Assembly: GCF_024679245.1 (NCBI RefSeq) | Contig: NC_090185.1 | Coordinates: 22,753,973 to 22,817,972 of the forward strand | Source of the DNA: Pseudorasbora parva | Taxonomy: Eukaryota > Chordata > Actinopteri > Cypriniformes > Gobionidae | DNA length: 64,000 bases | Direction of reading: 5' to 3' | Shown here: piece after piece, positions 50,697 through 62,213 of the stretch | How positions within the stretch are numbered: the first letter of the stretch is position 1 | How the letters are laid out: every line of letters starts with the position of its first letter | Made by a program: the position numbers and the translations under genes | Notes under the pieces: model-generated | Database searches by the model: none | What the model was told of the DNA's origin: nothing | What the model saw: only the letters and a program-made list of their open reading frames with translations

Positions 50697-51010
50697 AGGC
50701 GGGCGTTCACTGTGCGAATTCGGACACTTGGAAGGTCGTGAGATATTGCAGACGCTACGAGTCATTTAATTTGATCATCGCATCAAATCAGCTGGTACAT
50801 GGCACGACTGTTTGCACCCCGAGCCGGCCGCGATCACACAAGTTTTCGTGTAACACAGACACCGGAGCTTTCAATGTTGCTGCTATAGCTTCAGATACAA
50901 AAAATAAAGAAAAAAGGGGTGCAAATGATTTGTTGAAAAGCAGAGAACAGTAGTAGCCATTCCGATTAACCGAAACAATCAGAGGGAGAGAGAAGAGTGC
51001 ACGTGAGAGA

Positions 51011-51099
<89 letters not shown>

Positions 51100-51421
51100 C
51101 GCAGTATGTGGCAGCCACTGAGCTAATAATAGTCATAGATTGAGCGTTAGGCTATGTGATGTGCTTGTGCATGATTTGGCAATAGGGGACAGCCATATGC
51201 TGGTAAAAATCGGGCCGACTCCCCGAACTTTTTAAACATGTTTAAAAATGATCGTAAGGTCGGGAGGTACTCTTAACGTGCTCGGCTCGTATTGTATTTC
51301 CTCTCACACAGTGCGAGCCGCGACCATACGAGCATCCACGATGTCCACGCGGTTTCTCCCGAGAAAAAAAATCATCTGCGAGTTCGTACAACAGCAAAAA
51401 TTGCATCGTGTACGCCCGCCT
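50697..51421. mobile_element. Harbinger-like MITE, TTA duplication
   Basis: The ends AGGCGGGCGT...ACGCCCGCCT are inverted repeats, with imperfect pairing extending to about 20 bp. TTA lies on both sides (50694-50696 and 51422-51424), the 3-bp TWA target typical of PIF/Harbinger elements. A (GT)n run sits inside. No transposase. Confidence 0.8.
51013..51097. repeat. (GT)n microsatellite
   Basis: An uninterrupted GT run of 85 bp inside the Harbinger-like MITE. Confidence 0.97.
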
Positions 51422-51431
51422 TTAGCGACGT

Positions 51432-51589
51432 ACGAAGAATGGGCCCATGGTGGTGCATGTCCGGTGATGCATTTATGTGTGAGAAGGATGATTTTATAGT
51501 TGATTCGGGATGAAACAACCAATGCAGTAAATGTAAATGGGAGATTTGCGATCATATTTACAGACTCTCATAAGGACTCTGGCAGCGAC
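51432..51589 (-). pseudogene. L2-type LINE fragment of unit C, left part
   Basis: atggtggtgcatgtccggtg and ggattttatagtt-like segments match 32713-32870. It is interrupted by the gypsy element at 51590 and continues at 55282. Confidence 0.75.
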
Positions 51590-52017
51590 TGTCACAGACA
51601 TGCCAGGCTCCCACGTCACAGTCACACAGCGATCACAATCACCTGAGTTCTAACCACACACACCTGCAGCCCATCATCACTCCAATCACCAGCAGCACAA
51701 AAGGCACACACACGCACCCAGTCATGGTCCGGTCTCATTTGCAATAAGGTACTAACCTCTTATGCTTACCTTAAGGACCCTTCTCCAACGTCATCTCCCA
51801 AGTCTCCAGCGATCTCCTGTGTCCAGCGTGTGTGTGTTCCGTGTTCTCCATCGTTCCCCTCCTGAGCCTCTCCTACGACCTCCGAAGTGCACCCTGAGAA
51901 CTCTGTTCAAAGACATTCACCATCCTGTCAACATTCCGTCAAGTTATCACTCTACTGGTTGCTCAATAAACCTGACTCACTAACATCTTGTCTCCGTAGT
52001 GTCTGTACCCTGTAACA
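51590..52017 (+). repeat. 5' LTR of the gypsy element
   Basis: TGTCACAGACATGCC...CCTGTAACA, 428 bp, with AATAAA at 51965-51970. The last part is repeated at 55212-55281. Confidence 0.92.
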
Positions 52018-52047
52018 GAAGACCGGACCAACACCGCGAGCACCAGT

Positions 52048-52836
52048 ATGAGTCAACCGGATCCCTTTCAAGAACTGGTGGATGCAGTTCGCCGCGCTCT
52101 ACCCTCCAGTCCACCATCCTCAGCGCCGGCGAGCGCTTCCGCATCCACCAGCACCACTTCCACGTCCCCGGTGTTCGCCAGTCCCATGGCCAAACCAGCG
52201 CCCTTCTCTGGATCGGCGGAGGACTGCAACGGATTCCTCCTGCAGTGCTCACTGGTCCTGGAGATGAAACCGCACCTGTACCCGAACGATTGTGCCCGTG
52301 TGGCGTTTATTGTGTCCCAATTGAGCGGCAAGGCACTGCGTTGGGCGGAAACATTGTATTCACAAGATAATGCCATCGTACAATCATTGTCAAGTTTCCT
52401 TTCTCACTTCAAGGATGTCTTCGGAAAGCCCGCCTGGGATGCTTCAGTTGGTGAGAAATTGTATCATTCCAAGCAACATGACATGTCTGTGAATGAATAT
52501 GCTTTACAGTTTCGGACCTTGGCCGCCGAACAGGCTCTTCTCACCACCTATCGTCAAGGGCTGGATCCACGTGTGCGGTTGCATCTCGCTGCATACGAGG
52601 ATACCATCACGCTCGAATGCTTCATCCAACTTTCCATCCGCTTCGCCACTCGTATGCAGGCGTGTCTCGAAGAACACCAGGGCCACTTCCCGAGCCTGCC
52701 GTCCCTCTGCCGACCAGAATCCATCAGCCCTCCAGAACCAGTATCTGAACCCATGCAAGTGGAGAACGCACAGTTAACCCCAGCGGAACAGAGGAGACAG
52801 ATAGGGCAAGGATTATGCTTATATTGTGGAGCCTGA
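52048..52836 (+). pseudogene. Gypsy gag ORF
   Basis: Open for 262 codons: Ser/Ala/Pro-rich N-terminus, capsid-like region with SQLSGKALRWAETLY and FKDVFG, and the beginning of a zinc knuckle LCLYCGA. The knuckle is cut by a stop; its second half ([10 protein letters not shown]) is in the next frame from 52826. A short deletion after RTLAAE (near 52530) is likely, because the usual spacing to the following helix is longer. It is Gag of a V-clade-like fish gypsy element. Confidence 0.85.
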
Positions 52837-55247
52837 TCATTTCATTGCCAAATGTCCTCCTCGTACTTTGGTGAGTGTGATCTACCCATCTTCATACAAG
52901 AGTCAGCCATTAACCACAGTTGTGAACCTCATTACTGCCGATGTCTCCTTGCCAGTCTCTGCCTTCCTCGACTCCGGTTCCCCTGGGAACTTCATCTCCG
53001 GTGCCCTTTGCCATCAGCTCCACCTCCCCACGACTCACACTCCGTCCACCTACCAGGTTGAATCCATAACCGGAAAACCACTCAGTCGACGCAAAGTTGG
53101 TCTCCTCGACGGTCCCCTGCAGCTCCAAACCGGCATCCTTCATGTGGAGAACATGCATCTACTGGTTCTGGAGGATTCCACCACTGACGTGATCTTAGGG
53201 CGCCCATGGCTGGAGCAGCATAACCCTGTCATCTCCTGGAAGTCCGGTGAGATCCTAAAGTGGGGCGATCAATGCTTCTCCAGCTGCCTGTCTGCACTTC
53301 CTGTTCCTTCCATGTCTCATTCCAGGAGGCTTCCCGTCTTTGCTACGTCCATCGAAAGCCCCATCGAGCAGCGGTCAGTGAAGATTCCACTCTGCTACGC
53401 CCCCTTTAGCAATGTATTCTGCCCTCACCAGGCTTCCAAGCTGCCTGCCCATCGGCCATGGGACTGTGCCATTGATCTGCTTCCAGGTGAGCCAGTGCCC
53501 AAGGGGAAGATCTACCCCCTATCCCTGCCAGAGGAGAAGGCCATGGAGGAATACATCCAGGAGGCACTCGACCAGGGCTACATCCGACCATCTACGTCCC
53601 CTGCTGCTTCCAGCTTCTTCTTCGTGGCCAAGAAAGACGGAGGCTTGCGGCCCTGCATTGATTACCAGGCATTAAACAAGATCACAGTAAAATTCCGTTA
53701 TACCCTTCCTCTCATCCCCACAGCGCTGGAACATCTGTCATTGTTTTCACCAAGTTGGACCTCCGCAGCGTGTATAACATCATCCGGATACGTGAGGGTG
53801 ACGAATGGAAGACGGCCTTCGTGACCCCTACTGGCCACTACGAGTACTTGGTCATGCCCTACGGAGTAGCTAACGCCCTCTCCGTATTCCAGGACTTCAT
53901 ACACGAGGTGCTCCGGGAGTTTCTCCACAAGTCCGTATTGGTATACATCGATGACATCCTGATTTACTCCCGGAGCTTGACCGACCATCACCACCACGTT
54001 GCGGAGGTCCTGCAACGCCTGAGGGAATTCCAGCTCTACTTGAAAGCTGAAAAGTGTTCCTTCCACCAGCCCTCAGTGCAGTTCCTTGGATACAACATCG
54101 ATAGCAGGAAAGGTGGATGCCATCAGGACCTGGCCAACTCCTTCCACGATTAAAGAACTCAAAACGTTTCCTAGGTTTTGCCAATTTCTATAGAAGATTC
54201 ATCCAGAACTACAGTATCTTCTCCAGCCCACTCACTCACCTCCTGCGCAGTAATCCAAAGTCTCTGTCCTGGAACCCTGCGGCCACGAAGGCATTTGAAG
54301 ATCTGAAGAAAGCCTTCATCACTGCTCCCCTCCTAGTACATCCAGATCCTACCAAGGCCTCCGTCGTGGAAGTCGATGCCTCCACCTTCTCCCGGAAGTT
54401 CAACCCGGTGGAGGTCAATTACAACATCGGGAACAGGGAGCTGCTTGCCATCAAGTTGGCCCTGGAGGAGTGGAGGCATTGGCTGGAGGGAGCTGAACAT
54501 CCGTTTCTGGTATTGACCAACCATAAGAACCTCGAGTACTTAAGAGATGCCAAACGGCTTAATCCGCGCCAAGCCCGGTGGGCGCTCTTCTTCACCAGGT
54601 TCAACTTCTCTATCTCCTATCGCCCCGGGTCAAAGAATGTGAAGGCCGATGCCTTCTCCCACCTTCATGCTCCCGAAGAATCCTCGGAGAGGTCAGAACC
54701 AGTCTTGTCTGACAGGATATTCGTGAGCCCCATCACCTGGTCAGAGGAGACCCTTCCCTCCTCCAATGCCTCTGCCAACGCCCCGCTGGGGTTCCCACCA
54801 GGACTCCAGTATATCCCACGGACACGGCGCACTCTCCTAATTCACTCGGCTCACACATCATTGGGCACTGGCCACCCAGGGATCAATGAAACCCTCTCGC
54901 TGCTACGAGACCGCTTCTGGTGGCCCAACGTGGCAGAAGAGGTCAGAAGATACGTGAGAGGGTGCCGGGAGTGTGCCATCTCGAAGAGTCCCCGGCAACT
55001 CCCTGCCGGTAAGCTCCTTCCTCTGCCCGTTCCTAATCGGCCATGGTCACACCTAGGGGTGGATTTTATCACAGATCTCCCAGTGTCCGATGGCTACACA
55101 TGCATCCTTGTGGTTGTGGACAGATTCTCCAAGTCCTGTTGGCTCATTCCCCTGAAGGGCCTGCCCACGGCCCTAGAAACTGCAGAATTAATGTTTAATG
55201 TGATTTACAGATACTCTACTGGTTGCTCAATAAACCTGACTCACTAA
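52826..55247 (+). pseudogene. Gypsy pol remains (protease, RT, RNase H, partial integrase)
   Basis: Frame 1 (to about 53745): protease with [11 protein letters not shown] and ILGRPWL, then RT start with [21 protein letters not shown] frameshift near 53745 leads to [17 protein letters not shown] and YIDDILIYS, the RT catalytic box. Two more shifts occur near 54090-54160. RNase H has VVEVDAS directly joined to FSRKFNP, so about 25 residues between them are deleted. Integrase keeps the HHCC domain and the first core Asp (VDFITDLP) but stops at LMFNVIYR, fused in frame to LTR sequence, so the second Asp and the Glu are gone. Confidence 0.9.
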
Positions 55248-55281
55248 TATCTTGTCTCCGTAGTGTCTGTACGCCGTAACA
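55212..55281 (+). repeat. 3' LTR remnant of the gypsy element
   Basis: actctactggttgctc...gtaaca equals the last 70 bp of the 5' LTR with few changes. Confidence 0.9.
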
Positions 55282-55286
55282 GTGAC

Positions 55287-55765
55287 GTTCTAGATGTATT
55301 GAAGCATTTGGATATTTCTGCCAGAAATCCCAATGAATAGTCCGTTGCAGTAGTCCAGGCTGGTGGAGATAAAGGCATGAATAAGTTCCTCTGCATCTGG
55401 AAAGGTTAGAAGGGGACAGAGTTTGGAGATGTTTCGAAGGTGGTGGAAAGAGGTTTTGCAGATGTGTTTGAAGGTCAGCTAGGGGTCAAAATGAATCCCT
55501 AGGTTTGTGACTGAGGAGGAGAAAGTGATGACCGTGCCGTCAAAGATGAGCTGGGATAAGGGAGAGGAGTGGATCTGATGAGGGGTGCCAACAAGTAGTG
55601 CCTCAGTTTTACTTATTAAGGTCAGCTGGAGGAAGTTACTTCTAATCCATGCCTTTATCTCCTCAAGACATGTGGTGAGTTGTGACAGAGATATGGAGGG
55701 GCTTGAGACAGTTTTGATATAAAGTTGCATGTCATCAGCATGACAATGAAAGGATTCTTGGAATA
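55287..55765 (-). pseudogene. L2-type LINE fragment of unit C, right part
   Basis: It continues 51589. Minus-strand RT motifs LTTCLEEIKAWIRSNFLQL, KTEALLVG and HADDMQLYI (altered catalytic box). The same truncation point as units A and B. Confidence 0.8.
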
Positions 55766-55902
55766 GTTCCACTTTACCACAAACAAGTATATTTAAAGTA
55801 TTCAACTTTAGTTGAACTTTAGCACAGCTTTTGTACAACTAAAATGCATTTAGTTTAAAATGAGTTGTTCTGATTTAACAGACTTTAAGTATACCAATTT
55901 AT

Positions 55903-56439
55903 TAGCCTGACAAGCCAAACACACATCAAGATGTTTGGTCTGGAAACTCACCATTGACAGGGCTCAATCCAAGGGGCGGGATAAACGGTTGTCTTCCAAA
56001 CTCCCTCTGCTCAAGTTAGGATAGCGCTACAACCAACCAGAGCAACGAAGGTGAAACAGAGCTTGTTGACAGATTAAACATTCACCGTATCCGGTTGGCA
56101 AAACTCCGAACACATCTTCCCTTTTTAAGAATGACTTCAGTGCCGTTAGTGTTGTTGTTTTTTTTTTTTAGAGAAAAGCTTAACTCCAAGTCTTCGAGAG
56201 TCACGGTCAAAGCTGATTCGAAAGACCGCCATTCGCCAGTTTCTGTGTTTACTAGAAGCACGCAAACGCAACTCGGCCATTGTCATTATGGCCCTGCCCA
56301 ACGACTCTATACATGGTGTTATTGGCCCGACAAGAGTTAGGCGATTACAGCTCAGAAGGGTATTGAGAGTTGCTAGACGACACTCACGGACAGATTACAT
56401 TTGCTGCCGCTAGGGTGCAATGTCTAGGTGTCTAGGCTA
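55903..56439. mobile_element. TIR element with 9-bp target duplication
   Basis: TAGCCTGACA...GTCTAGGCTA, flanked by perfect CCAATTTAT (55894-55902 and 56440-56448). Units A and B read ccaatttatagtgtcac without it (22550, 33465). 537 bp, no transposase. A 9-bp duplication fits MULE-type elements better than hAT (8 bp), but the superfamily is not proven. Confidence 0.85.
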
Positions 56440-56628
56440 CCAATTTATAGTGTCACAAATACATTTAGTTCTACTGCATGCGAAGTACAATTAAAATCCT
56501 GACCAGCCTGACATAGCAACAGTTCAGCCAATGGCATGAGTTTGGGGTGGTGCTGTTTGACCAATAGCAAATGAGGAGAATGTTCTGAGAAACCTGTGTG
56601 GAAAGAGTTTAGTTTTAAAAGAAAGTCG

Positions 56629-57346
56629 GTAACACAACACGGGTTCACTAATAGGCATTAATTCATGCTTAATTAATGCACAGATAATCATGAGTTAATG
56701 TATTACTAATGGTGAAATAACCCATTTATTAATGATTACTGCATCAGCAACTAATGAAGATTCTACATGAATAATAGATTAAGTAATTATTACATTTTTA
56801 TTAGTTAAATGTCATAATGTATTAATTCCTTAATAACATATTGTATTAACTAATAATGTACATTAATGTGTTAATTACCACAAGGGGTCAAAGCCATGCA
56901 TTTCAACTTCCAGTTGTCTGCTTTAATTAATCATTAGCTAATTATTTATAAAGATATCATTATGTTATGACTTTACTTGTTGGGACACATGAATATTAAC
57001 TAATTGATTAAGTAATATGTAATTGTGATTATGAGTTTTGAATTAATTCTGAAATAGTTAATATTCATGTGCCCCAACAAGTAAAGTTACAACATAATGA
57101 TACCTTTATATATCATTAGCTAATGATTTATTAGATAAATGTGTCATAATGTATTAATTCCTTAATAACATATTATATTAACTAATAATGTAAATTAATG
57201 TGTTAATTACCACAAGGGGTCAAAGCCATGCATTTCAACTTCCAGTTGCCTGCTTTAATGAATCATTAGCTAATGATATATAAAGGTATCATTATGTTGT
57301 AACTTTACTTGCATATTAGTGCACCTGTATTGTAAAGTGTTACCAG
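56629..57346. repeat. Foldback MITE at the end of unit C
   Basis: Left end ggtaacac...cgggttcactaat, right end tgtattgtaaagtgttacc. The arms meet near 57025 (gcccc-type palindrome gttgggacacatgaatatt against aatattcatgtgccccaac). Part of the arm is repeated again after 57130. Confidence 0.75.
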
Positions 57347-57825
57347 AATGTCCTCACTTTTCTCCATGACAATTTTATGTCCATAATAGTAGGTGTGCAC
57401 TGACATTAACATTTTCAGGTGCTTCCAGTAAGAATACATATTTTCTAATCTGTGGTGAATCTCATGTCCTTGCACAGTCATTAGAGTTTCGTTTTAAGAT
57501 GTCTTTGCAAACTAGAGTGTTTATCACAGGGTGTCTGACCACATTCAATAAGATCAACCCCCAACAGGAAACCAAGTCTGCTGAGAAGGGTCGAAACTAT
57601 CTTTCCACTGAAAAATATTTGCTCTGTCACATCTGACAAATTGATCTCAACGTCAAATTATAAAATAATCTCCAAAAATGTTAGAAAATAAAATGTTTGA
57701 TAATGAAGCTTTTGCTTCACACCTCCAAAAATACATTTAATCCAATAGCAGAAATGCAGAACTCTTGGTGTAGACATTGGGTAATGTAGGTGAGTCACAG
57801 CTGTTTCTCTGATTGAGTCATTTCG
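57347..57825. repeat. Direct repeat D1 (copy at 59263-59748)
   Basis: About 340 bp from agaatgtcctcacttttctc are nearly identical to the second copy, then both diverge by small indels while keeping cttggtgtagacattgggta. An open segment after cattttcag (57413) is kept in both copies, but ends with the same stop and shows no known motif. Confidence 0.85.
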
Positions 57826-58307
57826 CAGATATCAGACAACAGTCCTGAATGCAGAAGAGTCAGTCCTTTAAATCAGATTTGAAACCAGATTGGATTTATG
57901 TACAATTCAAACTAAGCAGGATTAGGACATTTAGGATATTTTTCTTTTATTCAAAATTTTTAGTACATTGTTATGAACATAACTGTTTTATTGCAGTTTG
58001 CCCTGCAAAAACTAGCCAAGAGTGAGCATATTGATAGCAATGCTAAAAAGTGCATGAAATAAACATTAAATGTGCACATTTATTGTAAATGTAGAAGACA
58101 TAATGCAACAGAAGTTTTTCATTTTTCATCAGACTTACAAGGAAGTAGAGTTGTAGTACTAGAGACCGGTCCTAACCCTTATATGTTTCTCATTTCCAGT
58201 AGCAATATGACCCCAACATTTAGAGAGCGATTGTATAAAAAGTATACCTTTATTAATACAAATGATCTATTTTTTTTCTGACAACTATTAGTCTTTAGTC
58301 ATCAATT
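57826..58307. other. Non-coding stretch
   Basis: AT-rich, with a 69-codon open frame (58072-58281) lacking motifs. Nothing that I can name. Confidence 0.4.
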
Positions 58308-58343
<36 letters not shown>

Positions 58344-58807
58344 GATTCATTCTGAAGATTCTCTAAGGGCTACTTGGTAAAATGACACAAATTAATAAAA
58401 CAAGTAAAAATAAAGAATAATAAAAACAATTAGTTCTTGTAGATATGGTGGTGCATGTCCAGTGATGCATTTATGTGTGAGAAGGAGGATTTTATAGTCG
58501 ATTCGGGATGAAACAGGGAGCCAACGCAGTAAATGTAAATGGGAGATTTGTGATCATATTTACAGACTCTCCTAAGGACTCTGGCACCGACGTTCTAGAT
58601 GTATTGAAGCATCTAGATATTTCTGCCAGAAATACCACAGAAAAGTCTGTTGCAGTATTCCAGCCTGGTGGAGATAAAGGCATGGACAAGTTTCTCTGCA
58701 TCTGGAAAGGTTAAAAGTGGACGAAGTTTGGAGATGTTTCGAAGGTGGTGGAAGAAGGAGGTTTTGCAGATGTGTTTAATGTGGTCATTGAAGGTCAACT
58801 AGGGGTC
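58308..58807 (-). pseudogene. L2-type LINE fragment, copy D
   Basis: (TTA)n tail at 58309-58343, then minus-strand FFHHLRNISKLRPLLTF, DAEKLVHAFISTRLEYCN, the RT C-terminal part of L2-type LINEs. It is cut by the foldback sequence at 58808. Confidence 0.8.
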
Positions 58808-59262
58808 AAACATGTGTTGGGGCACATGACTATTAACTAATTGATTAAGTAATATGTAATTGTGGTTATGCATTTTGAATTAATTTTGAATTAGTTAATA
58901 GTCATGTGCCCCAACAAGTAAAGTCATAACATAATGATACCTTTATAAATCATTAGCTAATGATTAATTAAAGCAGGCAACTGGAAGTTGAAATGCATGA
59001 CTTTGACCTGTTGTGGTAATTACCACGTTCATTTACATTATTAGTTAATATAATGCATTATTGAGGAATTAATACATTATGACACATTTAACTAATTACT
59101 ATTTAATGATTACTTCATCTATTAATCATGTAAAATCTTAATTAGTTTCTGATGCAGTAATCTTTAATAAATGGGTTAGTTCACCATTAGTAATACATTA
59201 ACTCATGATTGTCTGTGCACGAATTAAGCATTAATACTTGCACCCTTATTATAAAGTGTCAC
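58808..59262. repeat. Foldback MITE, inverted relative to 56629
   Basis: gttggggcacatgactatt and its complement near 58905 form the centre. The outer arm ends ttataaagtgtcacc at 59262. Confidence 0.7.
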
Positions 59263-59748
59263 CAGAATGTCCTCACTTTTCTCCATGACTATTGAATGTC
59301 CATAATAGTAGGTGTGCGCTGATATTAACATTTTCAGGTGCTTCCAGTAAGAATACATATTTTCTAATCTGTGGTGAATCTCATGTCCTTGCACAGTCAT
59401 TAGAGTTTCGTTTTAAGATGTCTTTGCAAACTAGAGTGTTTATCACAGGGTGTCTGACCACATTCAATAAGATCAACCCCCAACAGGAAACCAAGTCTGC
59501 TGAGAAGGGTCGAAACTATCTTTCCACTGAAAAATATTTGCTCTGTCACATCTGACAAATTGATCTCAACATCAAATTATAAAATAATCTCCAAAAAATT
59601 TAGAAAATAAAATGTTTGTTAATAAAGCATAAAGAAGCATATTTTTGGTAATGAAGCGTGAAAAATACTTTTAATCCAAGGCAGAAAATTAGAAAATCTT
59701 GGTGTAGACATTGGGTAATGTCGGTGAGTCACAGTTTCTCTGATTGAA
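59263..59748. repeat. Direct repeat D2
   Basis: The second copy of 57347-57825. It ends where a DIRS-like terminus begins. Confidence 0.85.
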
Positions 59749-60360
59749 TTGTTCCCTTTCAGTCAGTACACTATGAGTTACATCAGTCCTGATGAAATGG
59801 GGGTTTCGTTTAGAAAGCCAGCTGCCTTCAATCTCAATCAAAACGATTCAATGACATGAAAATATCATGGGTCTACAGAATTTGCCTAATGCAACCCCGC
59901 TCCACTGCGTGGGTATAAACGGCGTTGCATAGCCGTCACGCATGTATGTTTCTGGTTCAGAGCCGAGTTCAACTTGCCTTCCTTAGCGATCCTTCTCTTC
60001 CAGACGAGTGTCTCCCCAGAGTGTTGGCGATACGGCGCATTCCAGCGGGTTCCGCATTACGGTTGGTCTGTGCAGTGGTCTGTATAGGTCTGTGTGTTCT
60101 CCCTGGGCTTCTCGGCACTCTGCCTAAGTAAAACTCCTCACAAAAAGAGCTGCACGTCTTTTTAAAGATGTCTCGCCCATGCTCCGTTCCTGGGTGTGGT
60201 CGACAGGTTAGTTCGCTTGACGGGCATGAGCGCTGCTTGGTATGCTTGTTGGGCTTAGTGCATGCTGAACGGACGTTCATGGATGCGTCATATTCTCACA
60301 GCGGGAACATGACCATCGCAGTGTTGAGATCGAGACTCGGTGAACTCCGTGCTGGAGGGA
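59749..60360 (+). pseudogene. DIRS-like element: terminus and ORF1 start
   Basis: tgttccctttcagtcagtac (59749) resembles the terminal repeat of fish DIRS elements. An ATG at 60168 opens a frame with CSVPGCGRQVSSLDGHERCLVCL and HAERTFMDA, a Cys/His-rich start seen in DIRS ORF1 proteins. After LRSRLGEL the sequence changes to gypsy-type (from about 60355), so the element is cut. Confidence 0.6.
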
Positions 60361-60872
60361 GAGGGGTCAATCCGAAAAAGAAGGCGGAGATGAGAAAAGA
60401 GGCAGATTATCTGTTGTGAAACGGTCTGGCTGTGCCTAGCTCAAGTGCGTGGAGCTCGCCCTGTCTTCTTGTGCCAAAGACACGTTTAGATATTGCAGAG
60501 ATTATCGAAAACTCAGTGTTACTAAACCTGACTCTTTTCCTCTACCCAGGATTACCCATGTCACCAAGCTGGACTTGTAAAAGGCTATTGGCAAGTGCCA
60601 CTTACTGCTCGTGCCACCGATGCCTCTGCACTTGTTACGCCGGATGACTTTCTGCAGTATTCCGTCATGGCTTTCGGGATGCGGAACGCTCCTGCCACAT
60701 TCCAGTGCCTTATGCAGAGAGTTTTATCCGGCGAAGTAATTGCAAGGCATATTTGGATGATGTGGTGGTGTATTCAGATGCATGGGAGAGTCACGTTAAC
60801 ACTTTATGTGAAGTGTTTACACGATTGAAGAGTGCTTTATTAACAGTGAATCTGGCCAAGTGTGAGCAAAAC
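60355..60872 (+). pseudogene. Gypsy RT fragment, several frame breaks
   Basis: EMRKEADYLL, a stop, NGLAVPSSSAWSSPCLLVPK, then in other frames QVPLTARATDASA-like sequence, MAFGMRNAPATFQCLM and AYLDDVVVYSDAWESHV, the order of gypsy RT motifs through the catalytic box. At least three frame changes. It ends at the solo LTR. Confidence 0.85.
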
Positions 60873-60875
60873 TAT

Positions 60876-61279
60876 TGTGATGGAACTGCTCTGAGACAAA
60901 ATGTTGAGGATCCAAACATAACCCAGAATCGTAGTCAAAACAGGCAGAAGGTCATACACAGGCAAGCAGTCCAAACAGGCGAATGAGATGGGAGAGCCAG
61001 GCAAAAGGGTAATCCACAGAACAGGCAAGTAATCCAAAACCAAGAAACAAGGGAAAACACTCAAGACACAAACAAGACTTCATTGTGAATGACAGGTTTA
61101 TATGGTTGTATAGGCAGAGGTAATGAGGTAAACAGATTAATGCCACACACATGTAAACAATGATTGCTGATGAGTCCAGGCAAAGGTTTATGGGTAATGT
61201 TGTCCTTGATGGAGTGACAGTCCAGAGTGGAGTGCCCTCTGGTGGTAATCAGGGACACTCTCACTGGTGAATCATGACA
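60876..61279 (-). mobile_element. Solo LTR, same family as 47231
   Basis: TGTGATGGAACTGC...AATCATGACA, 404 bp, flanked by ACTAT (60871-60875) and ACTAG (61280-61284). Shared segments with 47231-47661 include aactgctctgagacaa, ggtcatacacaggc and gtggagtgccctctggtgg. Confidence 0.8.
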
Positions 61280-61284
61280 ACTAG

Positions 61285-62199
61285 AGTATCTCCTTTGATG
61301 GTTCCTTCTTCTTTAATGAAAGCATTTTTAACTTTTTTTTTCTCTAGCTGTAATTCAAAAATACATTTTAAATAAACAATCCTCAAAGTGCATTGGATTA
61401 TACTGTTTTATTTTTAGGTTAGTACAGATGCTGTAAAGGCAAAGTTGATTTTTATTTTTATGTAACAACCACAAAAATGCTTCAATTATTTTTCAGGTTT
61501 TTTTGCCCATTTTTGTTGCTACACAGAGCAATAAATTAATGATACAGGAGACTCATAGGGCCCTAACGATCTGAGCGCATGGTCTGAAGTGCACTTAGGG
61601 TGTGTTTAAATTATTTTTTATTAGTTTAACAATGAGGAAAAAAGTAAAATTGAAACATACTCCTGTATAAATGCAAACTTAACTCAACATACACGTCAAA
61701 TGTTCATTACAATGCAATTCAATTACACTGTAAGAGTGTTGAAAATACATTAATATAATACTAATAACACACTTTTAGTTTTAAAACACACTTCAATGGC
61801 ATTCCAAGTAACCTGAAGTGTGATATTGGCATCATTATAGTGTGCTTCAAATAGGCTACAATAAAGTAATTTTTATAAATAATGGCACAGCTTATGGATT
61901 AGCTTTTTTTCTGACATTTTATAGTAACCTTGCAGTATATCCTTAACTTGCTTATCAGATGATCATCAGTGAGACAATGTCACCAGATATATGTATATTA
62001 ATTGTAGGAACCAGTACGGATTGGAATTAAACCCAGGATGCTGCCACACAAGTGCACTTGCTTTACTATTATTACAGGTTTAACAATTTAGTACATTAAA
62101 AGCACACTTGCAGGGTATTACAAATAAAAAGGCATTTGTAGTACATTTAATATAAAATAAATGTATTTCAAATACATTTTATTATATTTATTTTTCACT
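61285..62199. other. Non-coding stretch with AT-rich MITE end
   Basis: No ORF with motifs. Near 61730-62199 there are cacactt/aagtgtg motifs and the end ttattttTCACTAGGGTGAG also seen at 45578, suggesting the same MITE family. Confidence 0.4.
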
Positions 62200-62213
62200 A
62201 GGGTGAGGATGAG

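Larger units (their letters stand above)
51590..55281 (+). mobile_element. Defective gypsy LTR retrotransposon with truncated 3' end
   Basis: The 5' LTR is complete (51590-52017). The 3' LTR is reduced to its last 70 bp (55212-55281), joined directly to a cut-off integrase. It is flanked by GCGAC (51585-51589) and GTGAC (55282-55286), a target duplication with one mismatch; other LINE copies read caccgacgttctag here. Domain order is gag, protease, RT, RNase H, integrase, the standard gypsy order, unlike the two Gmr1-like elements. Frames are broken in at least three places. Confidence 0.93.

Noticed and set aside
51304..51555. 83-codon minus-strand frame at a MITE/LINE boundary
   Set aside because: It spans two unrelated elements, so it cannot be a real gene.
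59292..59555. 87-codon frame in direct repeat D2
   Set aside because: The first ATG lies in MITE-derived sequence and the rest has no known motif; kept only as a finding about the duplicated block.
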